Of a DNA stretch of 64,000 nt, positions 8,726 to 15,797 are shown one piece after another. The notes below the pieces were generated by a model. That model worked only from the letters and a program-made list of their open reading frames with translations, searched no databases and was not told the DNA's origin. The translations under genes and the position numbers were made by a program. This DNA is from Blautia obeum ATCC 29174. Its GTDB lineage: Bacteria; Bacillota; Clostridia; Lachnospirales; Lachnospiraceae. Numbering within the stretch: position 1 is the first letter of the stretch; the number at the start of each line of letters is the position of its first letter. The DNA lies in the NCBI RefSeq assembly GCF_025147765.1, contig NZ_CP102265.1:1247001-1311000 (forward strand), in the 5' to 3' direction.

Positions 8726-8854
8726 TTTTGGCACTGAAATAAGGGAAAAGTATGGAGTTTCGTAAAGTTTTCGTAAATACACTGTATGATAATGTAAATT
8801 GCACACAAAATTGCACATAATTTCGACAAATATGATATTTTAGCATAAAATTAA

Positions 8855-9017
8855 ACATCTGGTTCGTCAAATTCTACAGCTAAGACTGCAGTTAATACTG
8901 CAGTTAAGACAGGAGATAATACACCGATTCTTCAATCATTTCGTGATTATTCTTCTGGCAGCAATTGTAGCAATTGTAGTTTTTGTAAAAAAACGTTTCG
9001 GAGGCAAAAAGAGCTGA
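8855..9017 (+). pseudogene. Decayed C-terminal sorting signal of a surface protein
   Basis: From 8855 one frame reads a Ser/Thr/Ala linker ending VKTGDNTPIL, almost the same as VETGDNTPIL in the intact protein at 715-2355. After ATTCTT (about 8932) the frame is lost. The expected hydrophobic anchor FVIILLAAIVAIVV followed by a Lys/Arg-rich end (VKKRFGGKKS, TGA at 9015-9017) continues in another frame. Directly upstream in the linker frame is a TAA, so no gene body remains. This is a remnant of a second sorted protein. Confidence 0.8.
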
Positions 9018-9044
9018 TACTTGATCAGAAAAAAATAAGCAATA

Positions 9045-9086
9045 AAAAAATCCGTTTCAGGTGATAAGCCTGAGACGGATTTTTTA
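9045..9086 (+). terminator. Intrinsic terminator
   Basis: AAAAAATCCGT..CAGG pairs with CCTGAGACGGATTTTTT (9069-9086) around a 7-base loop. It sits just after the pseudogene tail and probably was that gene's terminator. Confidence 0.8.
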
Positions 9087-9130
9087 TGTAATAGGAAATT
9101 ACTCCGTAATGTTCCTATTACATAAAAACG
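9080..9130. repeat. Post-terminator palindrome, copy 1
   Basis: Arms TTTTTATGTAATAGGAA and TTCCTATTACATAAAAA enclose ATTACTCCGTAATG. The 25-base stretch at 9091-9115 is identical to 38240-38264; the outer arms of the two copies differ but are self-complementary in each. GCTCCGC follows both copies. Confidence 0.7.
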
Positions 9131-9258
9131 CTCCGCGAGGATGCGACCAGATGCATGAGGAATATGTCTGCTGAAGCAGACCGCATCTGGCGCGCAAAGC
9201 GTAACAAGTCCCTCAAAGATTGAGGGATTCAGGGAGTTTGAAGCGGACTTGTCCGCTT
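9125..9258. repeat. Three stacked hairpins between convergent genes
   Basis: CCAGATGC (9147-9154) with GCATCTGG (9183-9190), enclosing GTCTGCT-GA-AGCAGAC (9166-9181); CCCTCAA-AGA-TTGAGGG (9210-9226); AAGCGGAC-TT-GTCCGCTT (9241-9258). None has a U-run, so they do not look like ordinary terminators. Probably a mobile palindromic repeat or a structured RNA end. Confidence 0.5.
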
Positions 9259-9289
9259 TGTTCTGTGAGGAAGATTCCAAAAGAAAAAA

Positions 9290-10351
9290 TCATCCAAGTC
9301 TTCTGCGGAGCATTTCCGGATTCATTGCGTAGTTGATGGCAGTTTCTTTTGTGATGCGTCCATTTTTGTACAATTCAAAAAGGCTTTGATCCATGGAGCG
9401 CATCTGTCCGGGACTGGAAGAAATGACACCGTCGATCTGATGAATTTTATTATCACGGATCATATTCCGGATAGCGGGAGTAAGACGCATAATCTCAAAA
9501 ACAGGAATATTTTTGCCGTTGACATCCGGAACCAGCTGTTGAGAAATGACAGCCTGAAGCACCATAGAAAGCTGCATAATGATCTGATGCTGCTGGGATG
9601 GTTCAAAAACATCTATGATACGGTTGAGCGAATTTGAGGCTCCGAGTGTGTGCAGACTGGAAAGGATGAGATGACCGGTCTCGGCAGCTGTCATGGCAGT
9701 CTGAATGGTTTCGTGATCACGCATTTCGCCAAGAAGAATGACATCCGGGCTCTGGCGAAGGGTAGCACGCAGGGAAGTAATATAATTTTCCGTATCAGTG
9801 CATATCTCACGCTGGCTTACGATACAACGATCGTGTCGATGCAGGTATTCCAGAGGATCTTCCAGCGTAATGATATGCCCTTCGCGAGAATGGTTGATTC
9901 GATCGATAAGGCAGGCCATGGTTGTGGATTTTCCGCTTCCGGCAGATCCGGTTACAAGAACCATGCCTTTTGTCAGATTGGCAATACTCATGACATCCTC
10001 GGGAATAGAAAGCTCGGCGGGATCCGGCAGCTGGAAAGCGATAACACGTATGACTGCTGCCAGAGAACCACGCTGTTTGTAAGCATTGATACGAAAACGT
10101 GACAGACCTGGAATAGAAAAGGAAAAGTCATCGTCACCGGTATTGTGCAGTCGTGAGATATCACGGTTATTCGCCATCTGATAAATTGCTTCGAGAATTT
10201 CACTGGTCTGTTCCGGCATCAGACGGTCACCATAGGTGGAAAGACGTCCATCGGTTTTTATAGAAAGTGGACGTCCTGCAATAATAAAAATATCTGAAGC
10301 GTGCAGATCTGCTGCCTTAGAGAGAAATTCCAGAGTTTGTTCTTTATTCAT
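9290..10351 (-). CDS. pilT: PilT-type pilus ATPase
   Basis: 353 residues of the GspE/PilT superfamily. The N-terminal domain is followed by Walker A GSAGSGKSTT, the Asp-box region LEDPLEYLH, Walker B-like VILLGEMRDHETI and the His box GHLILSSLHT. Length and the short N-terminal domain match PilT retraction ATPases rather than longer PilB extension ATPases, and there is no zinc-binding four-cysteine motif. It hydrolyses ATP at the base of a type IV pilus, normally to retract it. It is the last gene of the minus-strand operon and overlaps its upstream neighbour by 8 bases. No PilB is visible, so it may be the only motor of this system or share one encoded elsewhere. Confidence 0.9.
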   Translation of the reverse strand: MNKEQTLEFLSKAADLHASDIFIIAGRPLSIKTDGRLSTYGDRLMPEQTSEILEAIYQMANNRDISRLHNTGDDDFSFSIPGLSRFRINAYKQRGSLAAVIRVIAFQLPDPAELSIPEDVMSIANLTKGMVLVTGSAGSGKSTTMACLIDRINHSREGHIITLEDPLEYLHRHDRCIVSQREICTDTENYITSLRATLRQSPDVILLGEMRDHETIQTAMTAAETGHLILSSLHTLGASNSLNRIIDVFEPSQQHQIIMQLSMVLQAVISQQLVPDVNGKNIPVFEIMRLTPAIRNMIRDNKIHQIDGVISSSPGQMRSMDQSLFELYKNGRITKETAINYAMNPEMLRRRLG

Positions 10352-10838
10352 GAGTGCCTCCTTTATAAACAGACTGACTGGTGTCCGGAGTCCAGGAAGC
10401 CGTGGTGTCTGTTTTCCATTGTAATATTTGTATCAGAGAATCCCCGGATTTCTCCGGGTATAAAACCTTCAGGCAGACAGTGAGCTGCTGAGTGTCAGAG
10501 AGTGATTCGGCGAAAAGCAATGTCTGCTTTTCCTCGTCAAAAGTAAGCTCAGAATGATCCTTGCAGAATTGTCCGACAAGGGCAAGATAATTCTTCTGAT
10601 CGGTGGCCTGCCGGTAGGCATCTGTGAGTTCTGTCTGAATCTCATTGATAACTGTGGAAGCCTGACTGCAGGCATTATAATAATCTTCTGTCTGTTGCAT
10701 GGAATTACGGGCGGTGTTTAATTCTGAACGGGAATTTCCGAGTGTCAGCAAAGAAAGCACTGCAAGACAAAGCACGGAAAAGATCAGAAACAGAGAGGGA
10801 ATTCCCGTGGCAGTAAAAAAGCTGTTGTGGTCTTTCAT
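10344..10838 (-). CDS. Pilin-like membrane protein
   Basis: 164 residues, not recognised by family. A short positively/neutral N-terminus is followed by one hydrophobic helix (about 13-34) and then a soluble, largely alpha-helical region (NSRSELNTARNSMQQTEDYYNA) and a small beta-rich end. Size, topology and position between PilC- and PilT-type genes point to a minor pilin-like component. The start overlaps the upstream stop by four bases (ATGA), indicating coupled translation. A clean prepilin cleavage site is not evident. Confidence 0.6.
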   Translation of the reverse strand: MKDHNSFFTATGIPSLFLIFSVLCLAVLSLLTLGNSRSELNTARNSMQQTEDYYNACSQASTVINEIQTELTDAYRQATDQKNYLALVGQFCKDHSELTFDEEKQTLLFAESLSDTQQLTVCLKVLYPEKSGDSLIQILQWKTDTTASWTPDTSQSVYKGGTHE

Positions 10839-11290
10839 GAGCTGGCCTCCTTGTCTGAATTTTCAATAATAGGAAAAACCAGATCAATCGTGTAAATCTG
10901 TATATCATTTGTGGCGTGATAGAAAGTAAGGGTTCCCTGTCTGGGGTTCGCTGTTTCGTGTAATGTAAGTTCCATTTTATAGGAAGCCTGTGAATCGGAA
11001 CAGAGTTGCCAGGAACTGTCATAGTACCATTCGATGAGATTGTCCTGAATCTGTCCATCAGGAAACAGTGAGACAAAGCTTTTTGCGGTTCCGTCACTGT
11101 CTTCCAGAATTTCACCGACGGAAGTTGTGAGCGTTTGTATATGACGCCATTCCTGAGCCTGTATATGATTTTTTTTTGCAGCAGCAAAGAGACGGATACA
11201 GGCAGCGCTGGAAAGTGCCAGAAAAAGCAGAACAAAGATCATTTCCATTAAAAAGAGACTTGTTTTTGAATGTGCGGATATTTTTTTCAT
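10835..11290 (-). CDS. Prepilin-like protein
   Basis: 151 residues. The N-terminus, KTSLFLMEMIFVLLFLALS, resembles a class III prepilin signal: a short Lys-bearing leader, then a hydrophobic helix with Glu at position +5 if cleavage is before LFLME. The remaining 115 residues are soluble with Trp and Tyr-rich strands. This makes it the most pilin-like of the four small proteins in the operon. No prepilin peptidase gene is in the window. ATGA overlaps join it to both neighbours. Confidence 0.65.
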   Translation of the reverse strand: MKKISAHSKTSLFLMEMIFVLLFLALSSAACIRLFAAAKKNHIQAQEWRHIQTLTTSVGEILEDSDGTAKSFVSLFPDGQIQDNLIEWYYDSSWQLCSDSQASYKMELTLHETANPRQGTLTFYHATNDIQIYTIDLVFPIIENSDKEASS

Positions 11291-11784
11291 GATGCCTCCT
11301 TGGAAACGGAATTCTGATGGAGATAAAAAGTTTCTTTGTTTCCTTCAGAATCTTTTAATTCAAAAGAATAAAAACCAGGTCTGCTTTCAGAAATCTGAAA
11401 GTCAGAAAGTTGAGCAATCGTTGTTCCGGCAGATGCATTGGCAGAAGAACTGTCTGAAGTAAAGAGTTCTTTCAGATTACCCTGATCAAGATAAATATAA
11501 GTGATGTAATCCTGATCATTCAGTGTATCACGAAAACAAAGGGCAGAAAGATTATCCAGTTTGCCGGTGAAAATTCCATTTACTGTGTCATGCTGTCTGA
11601 ACTTGGTTGTAAGATAGGAAACAGCAGTACCGAGAGTATTTTCTGCATTTGTATTTTTTACAGTCTGCTGATAAATGCGTGCTGAAAAAAACAGCATGAG
11701 CAAAAGAAAAAGAACAAAAATGCCAAAAAGCAGAAGAGAAGCCAGTTCAGCAACTGGATGTCTGGTGATAAGCCTTTTTTTCAT
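11287..11784 (-). CDS. Pilin-like protein (DUF4860-like)
   Basis: 165 residues with a basic start (KKRLITRHP), a long hydrophobic helix (about 12-35) and a soluble beta-rich domain (YITYIYLDQGNLKELF). It resembles the DUF4860 proteins that accompany PilC/PilT genes in Clostridia, from memory rather than a search. Likely a minor pilin or assembly component at the outer face of the membrane. Overlaps its neighbours by four bases on each side. Confidence 0.6.
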   Translation of the reverse strand: MKKRLITRHPVAELASLLLFGIFVLFLLLMLFFSARIYQQTVKNTNAENTLGTAVSYLTTKFRQHDTVNGIFTGKLDNLSALCFRDTLNDQDYITYIYLDQGNLKELFTSDSSSANASAGTTIAQLSDFQISESRPGFYSFELKDSEGNKETFYLHQNSVSKEAS

Positions 11785-12143
11785 TTGGCAGCCCCCTTTC
11801 CATGTCCGGCAGTATCGGACAGCAGAATTACACTTATATAAGGAAGCAGGTTGGAACCGTTTGGGGTATATTCGACAACAAAACGAGAGCGGTCATAAGT
11901 TATGTGGTAATCATTCAGAATCTGGTCCAGACTTTCTGGATATTGACCATTCATGGCATATGACCGGATAGCACCATTTTCAAGTGCCTGTTCCAGTGCC
12001 TGTTGTTCTTTGTGAAGGGTTTCATCGGATGCAAAGCTGACACTGATGAAAAAAATGCTGCTGATCAGAATGAGAAAGCATAAAGGTAGTAACAGACTGA
12101 ATCTGCGTAAAAATTTTTTTCTGTGGCTGTCAAAGAGTTCCAT
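11781..12143 (-). CDS. Small pilin-like membrane protein
   Basis: 120 residues. A basic N-terminus (HRKKFLRR) precedes a single helix (about 16-38), then a short soluble domain including an IRSYAMNGQYPESLDQIL segment of the kind seen in pseudopilins, where a small protein covers a pilus tip. Exact family not recognised. It follows the PilC-type gene after 12 bases and overlaps the next gene by four. Confidence 0.55.
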   Translation of the reverse strand: MELFDSHRKKFLRRFSLLLPLCFLILISSIFFISVSFASDETLHKEQQALEQALENGAIRSYAMNGQYPESLDQILNDYHITYDRSRFVVEYTPNGSNLLPYISVILLSDTAGHGKGAAK

Positions 12144-12155
12144 TTATAGCTCACC

Positions 12156-13199
12156 TCACAATGCAATATCAGAGAGAATACCCAGAAGCGGCATCATTAC
12201 AGAAAGCAGAACGAGACCGACAAGCAGGGACAGGATGATGACAATCGTTGGCTCAACGATGGAGATTGCTTCCGAAATCAGATCAACTGCTTTTTCACGA
12301 TATTTTACGGAAAGCTGATTAAGTGCCTCATCTGCCGAACCAGATTGAAAACCAACAGAAATCAGTCTTCCCTCCATACCGGTAAAAAGTTTGGAATCTG
12401 TCAGTGCCTGATAAAACGGAGTGCCTTCTTCCAGTAAATGACCTGTTTCTTCCAGTCGCTTCAAAATCAGAGGATGTGAAACCATTTCAGCAGACAGCTC
12501 AAGACTTGTATCTGGAGTGAGACCGCTTTTCAGCCCGAGAGAAAGTCCCTGTGCAAGACGCCCGTAATCGGCAGCCAGTGGGATATCGCGAAAGACTGGT
12601 AAGTGGTAAGCTGCGTTTCTCAGATAAATGTGTCCTTTTTCGCTCAGACTGAGAAAAAGAATCAGACCAACCAAGAGAACTACCAATATCAGGAAAATAC
12701 CGGAATAATTGCTGAGAATACTCCCGGCTTTCAGTAATCCAAGAGAAAGCGTATTCATTTCCATACCCATCTGCTGAAAGACCTGCTGAAATACAGGAAG
12801 TACCTTTACAAGAAGAACGACAATAACGATTCCCATCATTCCAAGCATGATCAGGGGATAGGTAACTGCACTTCGAATCTGTTCGGAAACTTCCTGTTCC
12901 TGTTCATAGTGCAGAGTCAGGCTGTTCAGAATTTCGTCCAGGCATCCTGTTTCTTCACCGGTCTTTATATAAGAAACAGAAGAATGGGGAAATCTTCCGG
13001 AAGTTTCCATTGCCTGTGTAAGACTTCCGGTTTCTTCCATGGAAGTGAGCAGCGCGGTGATGATTTCACGGTCTGTATCCGTCTGACTTTCATCTTGAAG
13101 AATCGCCAAGCCTTCTGTTACAGAAATGCCTGAATGAATCAGCATTCCAAGCTGTCCGAAAAAGTTACTGAGCTCCCGGGCTGTTAATGTGTATTTCAT
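12156..13199 (-). CDS. pilC: PilC/GspF-type pilus inner-membrane protein
   Basis: 347 residues with the two repeated GspF domains: helical cytoplasmic segments (residues 5-110 and 205-310) with the family pattern G..L..AL...........I..GE..G.L, and three membrane helices (about 110-130, 160-185, 315-340). The family forms the membrane platform that couples the ATPase to pilin assembly in type IV pili, type II secretion and Com systems. It lies 18 bases after the lipoprotein gene in the same operon as PilT. This is the clearest sign that the locus builds a pilus-like fibre. Confidence 0.9.
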   Translation of the reverse strand: MKYTLTARELSNFFGQLGMLIHSGISVTEGLAILQDESQTDTDREIITALLTSMEETGSLTQAMETSGRFPHSSVSYIKTGEETGCLDEILNSLTLHYEQEQEVSEQIRSAVTYPLIMLGMMGIVIVVLLVKVLPVFQQVFQQMGMEMNTLSLGLLKAGSILSNYSGIFLILVVLLVGLILFLSLSEKGHIYLRNAAYHLPVFRDIPLAADYGRLAQGLSLGLKSGLTPDTSLELSAEMVSHPLILKRLEETGHLLEEGTPFYQALTDSKLFTGMEGRLISVGFQSGSADEALNQLSVKYREKAVDLISEAISIVEPTIVIILSLLVGLVLLSVMMPLLGILSDIAL

Positions 13200-13217
13200 A
13201 AAAAATCTCCTTTGCCA

Positions 13218-14144
13218 TTAACGTGTGAATTGTACAGTGTAATTGCTTTCGTCTCCAATGTAATCCTGAATAGCTTCTTTGTCATCGCTATTAGAATCAA
13301 AGGTAGGATCCATAAGTGTCCAGGTATCTCCTTTAAAGGATACTGCCTGATTGACCCAGCCTTTGGAGCGTATATATACATCGATCCAGGCATGCTTGAT
13401 ATCTCCGGCATAACCAATCTGAAGTTTGCATGGAATATCACAGCTTCGGAGCATGGCCGTGGTGAGCGCGGCATAATCAAAACAGATGCCGGTGCCTGTT
13501 TTCAGGGTTTCATCGACATCGGGAAGATATCCGGTGGTCACAGTATCTGCTTTTTCATAATCATAAGTCAGATTTGACACAACATAATCGTAAATCTGCT
13601 GCAATGCATCTACATCAACGGTGTCCTCATCGATCAGGGAGAGCGCAAGCTGGCTGGCTTTGCTGTCCGGTGTAAAGTTTACATATTGATTTGGATAGAG
13701 AAAAGGCAGAAAATCATTTTCAAGCTGTACGGTAACTGTTTCGCTGTAAAGAGCTGCATACTGGTCACCCTGTACCTGTTGGTAACCGGTAATTGTGTAA
13801 TCACCGCTGCCTTCTGTAAAAGTGACGATTGCGGATTCTCCGGGTGCAATAAAATAAGAATAAAGTACACCAGAAGGAGAAATGATCTGCAAACTGCATG
13901 TCAGGTCAGAAGAATCGGACTGGGCAATAAAGTAGCCCTGGCTGATATTGGATACATCCAGTATCATAGGCGATGAGCCAAGAGTTTCTTTTCCAGTGGC
14001 TTCAGGAACAAGAACCTGGAGCGGGGAATAGACAGGGGGTTCATCTTTTTGTTGCGAAGAAGATCCGCAGCCTGAAATAAATATTAACAGAAAAGGCAGA
14101 CACAATAGCATGGCAAGGAGTCGTAAGCGAATGAATCGGTTCAT
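13218..14144 (-). CDS. Transglutaminase-like lipoprotein
   Basis: 308 residues. A lipobox-like ISGC near residue 26 follows a hydrophobic signal, so the mature protein should be lipid-anchored outside the membrane. The C-terminal half (about 185-300) is a transglutaminase-like cysteine-protease fold with the catalytic triad visible: Cys in GTGICFDYA, His in IKHAWIDVYI, Asp in LMDPTFDS. The N-terminal half is beta-rich and may bind a partner or wall polymer. Known members are proteases, amidases or crosslinking enzymes; which applies is not clear. First gene of the pilus-like operon, with ribosome site AAGGAGC and promoter at 14196-14224, so it may process or anchor pilin subunits (inference). 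Confidence 0.8.
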   Translation of the reverse strand: MNRFIRLRLLAMLLCLPFLLIFISGCGSSSQQKDEPPVYSPLQVLVPEATGKETLGSSPMILDVSNISQGYFIAQSDSSDLTCSLQIISPSGVLYSYFIAPGESAIVTFTEGSGDYTITGYQQVQGDQYAALYSETVTVQLENDFLPFLYPNQYVNFTPDSKASQLALSLIDEDTVDVDALQQIYDYVVSNLTYDYEKADTVTTGYLPDVDETLKTGTGICFDYAALTTAMLRSCDIPCKLQIGYAGDIKHAWIDVYIRSKGWVNQAVSFKGDTWTLMDPTFDSNSDDKEAIQDYIGDESNYTVQFTR

Positions 14145-14195
14145 GTGACTGCTCCTTGATAATATGAAATATTTACTTGTGTTTGTTTTGAGTTA

Positions 14196-14224
14196 AGTAT
14201 AGCAGAGTAGATGTTTACAGGCAA
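14196..14224 (-). promoter_or_regulatory. Promoter of the pilus-like operon
   Basis: On the minus strand: -35 TTGCCT (14224-14219), 17-base spacer, -10 TATACT (14201-14196). The leader to the ATG at 14144 is about 45 bases, and no riboswitch is seen in it. Confidence 0.65.
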
Positions 14225-14289
14225 TATTCCTTAAGAGGTTTTTGATTTTTTGAATTATTACAGAAATGTGAAATATACAGGAAAAAACG

Positions 14290-14318
14290 TTGACATTCAC
14301 TGAAGAAAAAACTATACT
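14290..14318 (+). promoter_or_regulatory. Consensus sigma-A promoter of the riboswitch RNA
   Basis: TTGACA (14290-14295), 17-base spacer, TATACT (14313-14318). Transcription would start near 14325, at the edge of the aptamer. Confidence 0.85.
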
Positions 14319-14327
14319 TATAGCATA

Positions 14328-14404
14328 AAGGCAAACCTGCTGAAAGGCAGGGACGCAAAGCCACGGGTCTAAGGTCGTGAGACTAAGGCAGCCGGTTGCC
14401 GCAT
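14328..14404 (+). ncRNA. Cyclic di-GMP-I (GEMM) riboswitch
   Basis: The aptamer signatures are all present: GCAAACC..., GAAAGGCAGGGACGCAAAGC, the GGTCTAAGG segment with its tetraloop-receptor partner, and CAGCCGGTTGCC closing P1. A terminator hairpin follows at 14468-14495, and an ATTAAAT-TCCG-ATTTAAT hairpin lies between them that could compete for the same arms. The switch therefore appears to act by termination ahead of the metalloprotease gene; whether c-di-GMP turns it on or off cannot be read with certainty. Confidence 0.95.
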
Positions 14405-14467
14405 TAAATTCCGATTTAATGACGTATTATGGACTACAGAAGAGAGAATCTGAATTAACATATGCGG

Positions 14468-14495
14468 CCGTTTAATTTAATTAAACGGTTTTTTT
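14468..14495 (+). terminator. Riboswitch expression-platform terminator
   Basis: CCGTTTAAT (14468-14476) pairs with ATTAAACGG (14480-14488), followed by seven T. It lies between the aptamer and the gene, so it is the likely switching terminator. Confidence 0.85.
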
Positions 14496-14590
14496 GTGTG
14501 TTAAAATATGAATAACTCTGATGTTCCGGCGACTGGATTGCTGTGAACAATATTGTATTTCATACGTCGATATCTGAAAGGTGTGATAAT

Positions 14591-14917
14591 ATGAAAAGAA
14601 AAATGAAAATCAAAGAATTCCTTACGAGGAAAAAAGTTGCAGCAGGATGTGTTGCAGCAGCCGCGGTGATTGCCGCAGGAAGTTTTTCGATGGTGATGCA
14701 GTCTTCTGACATACCAGAACTTTCCAGTTATACGGATCCGGTGATCGAAACAACAATTACCGGTGATGATACTCCGCTGGCATCAAAGCCAAAGGTAACA
14801 ACGAAGACAAAAAGAAAAACGAAGACAACGAGAAAGAAAGTAAAACTGAAAAAAGCATCGAAGAAGTCATACACCAAAAAAGAAAAAAACAACTACCAAA
14901 ACCAGGAAGAGTGGTAA
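14591..14917 (+). CDS. Secreted metalloprotease, 5' part (frameshifted)
   Basis: ATG 14591 with AAGGTG upstream at a good distance; the in-frame GTG at 14543 has no ribosome site. It encodes a signal-peptide-like start (basic KRKMKIKEFLTRKK, then VAAGCVAAAAVIAAGSFSMVM) and a Lys/Thr-rich linker. The frame then shifts and ends after a few unrelated residues (NYQNQEEW). The Lys/Thr-rich composition continues without a break in the +1 frame (TTTKTRKSGKK) into the gene part at 14925-15602. A single-base change in the A6-G-A7 tract (14876-14889) restores one protein of about 336 residues. Controlled by the c-di-GMP riboswitch upstream. Confidence 0.75.
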   Translation: MKRKMKIKEFLTRKKVAAGCVAAAAVIAAGSFSMVMQSSDIPELSSYTDPVIETTITGDDTPLASKPKVTTKTKRKTKTTRKKVKLKKASKKSYTKKEKNNYQNQEEW

Positions 14918-14924
14918 GAAGACT

Positions 14925-15602
14925 GTGAAGACACAGACAACTGTACAGACAGCAACGACTGAGAAGTACACAAAGAAATCCAAACAGAAAGTTGTCACAC
15001 AGAAAATAGTAACAACAGTCAAGACTACAACAACAGTTGCAGCTTCACAGCAGAATGCGCAGACGCAGGAAGTTTCATTCCAGAGTTCCGGAACTCAGAA
15101 CTCTGGTTCAGCAAAGACCTCCAGTCAGAAGGCATCCAAGCATACGATCAGCAATGTTGCTTCTATTGCACCGAAGATGGACAGCAGAGTACTGAATGCG
15201 TATGCAAGAATGGGATTTACGGTAACGGTTGATCCGAATGCCGCTTATGCAGGACATTTTGATGCAAGATCACGAAGCATCACGATCCAGGAAGCAGATG
15301 AGACAATTTATCATGAGCTTGGACATTTCCTTGCATTTATTGCAGGCAACGTAGATCAGAGCAGTGCATTCGCATCTGTATATAACAGTGAAAAAGCGAA
15401 ATTCACAGGATATAACAAAGCATATGCAACACAGAATGCTGCGGAATATTTTGCTGAATCTGTGAAGGATTATATGCTGAATGGAGCTGCACTGAGCAGC
15501 CAGCGCCCGAATACATATAAGGCGATCCAGTCAGCATTGAATACAGTAACAACTGCCAGAGCAGATGTAATACTGAAAGCTTACTCTTCAATCTGGAGCT
15601 AA
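14925..15602 (+). CDS. Secreted HExxH metalloprotease domain, 3' part
   Basis: Continuation of the frame broken near 14889. It begins with a Lys/Thr/Val-rich linker, then a catalytic domain (about the last 140 residues) containing YHELGHFLA, the HExxH zinc motif, and a downstream AAEYFAES whose Glu is a likely third zinc ligand. The end (RPNTYKAIQSAL) resembles anthrax-lethal-factor-like and Pro-Pro endopeptidase (PPEP) domains. In C. difficile, PPEP-1 is secreted and its gene is also under a c-di-GMP-I riboswitch, where it releases adhesins from the wall. The same role here is inference. On its own this piece would start at GTG 14925 with a poor ribosome site and without a signal peptide, so it would not be secreted. 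Confidence 0.8.
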   Translation: MKTQTTVQTATTEKYTKKSKQKVVTQKIVTTVKTTTTVAASQQNAQTQEVSFQSSGTQNSGSAKTSSQKASKHTISNVASIAPKMDSRVLNAYARMGFTVTVDPNAAYAGHFDARSRSITIQEADETIYHELGHFLAFIAGNVDQSSAFASVYNSEKAKFTGYNKAYATQNAAEYFAESVKDYMLNGAALSSQRPNTYKAIQSALNTVTTARADVILKAYSSIWS

Positions 15603-15625
15603 TAAAAGAACAATTAAGAATTAGA

Positions 15626-15658
15626 AAGGCTGCCTGCCTGTGAGCAGGTGGCTTTTTT
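15626..15658 (+). terminator. Intrinsic terminator after the metalloprotease
   Basis: A 12-bp stem (15626-15637 with 15644-15655, three G.U pairs), a 6-base loop and six T. Confidence 0.75.
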
Positions 15659-15725
15659 ATGTTGCAGAAAATTACTTCATAATTTACACAGAATGGTCTG
15701 AACAGCCGACAAAATGGGTTAGTCA

Positions 15726-15754
15726 TTGATTCTGTCACAAAAAAGTGATATAAT
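15726..15754 (+). promoter_or_regulatory. Promoter of apt-rel operon
   Basis: TTGATT (15726-15731), 17-base spacer, TATAAT (15749-15754), 44 bases before the apt ATG. Confidence 0.8.
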
Positions 15755-15797
15755 TATAAACCAGATTTATATGTAAAGAAAAGCGAGGTACGCAAAA

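Larger units (their letters stand above)
8726..9289. other. 564-base gene-free region with pseudogene tail, terminator and hairpins
   Basis: From left to right: AT-rich DNA with an inverted Spo0A-like box (TTCGACA, 8822-8828); the frameshifted tail of a sorted surface protein (8855-9017); an intrinsic terminator (9045-9086); a palindrome sharing its core with one at 38240; and three stacked hairpins (9125-9258). The region separates recJ (+) from the pilus operon (-), which converge here. Confidence 0.7.
14145..14590. other. Divergent control region: pilus promoter, c-di-GMP riboswitch, terminator
   Basis: 446 gene-free bases holding the minus-strand promoter of the pilus operon and, on the plus strand, a consensus promoter, a c-di-GMP-I riboswitch and its terminator. 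The riboswitch is on the plus strand and therefore does not control the pilus operon in cis. Confidence 0.85.

Noticed and set aside
14328..14404. c-di-GMP riboswitch as the controller of the pilus operon
   Set aside because: The aptamer reads on the plus strand; the pilus operon is transcribed from its own minus-strand promoter and has no aptamer in its leader.
14883..14892. Programmed -1 frameshift at the A-AAA-AAC heptamer in the metalloprotease gene
   Set aside because: The heptamer is in phase, but the -1 frame reaches TGA at 14926. The protease frame is +1, so a -1 slip cannot produce it.
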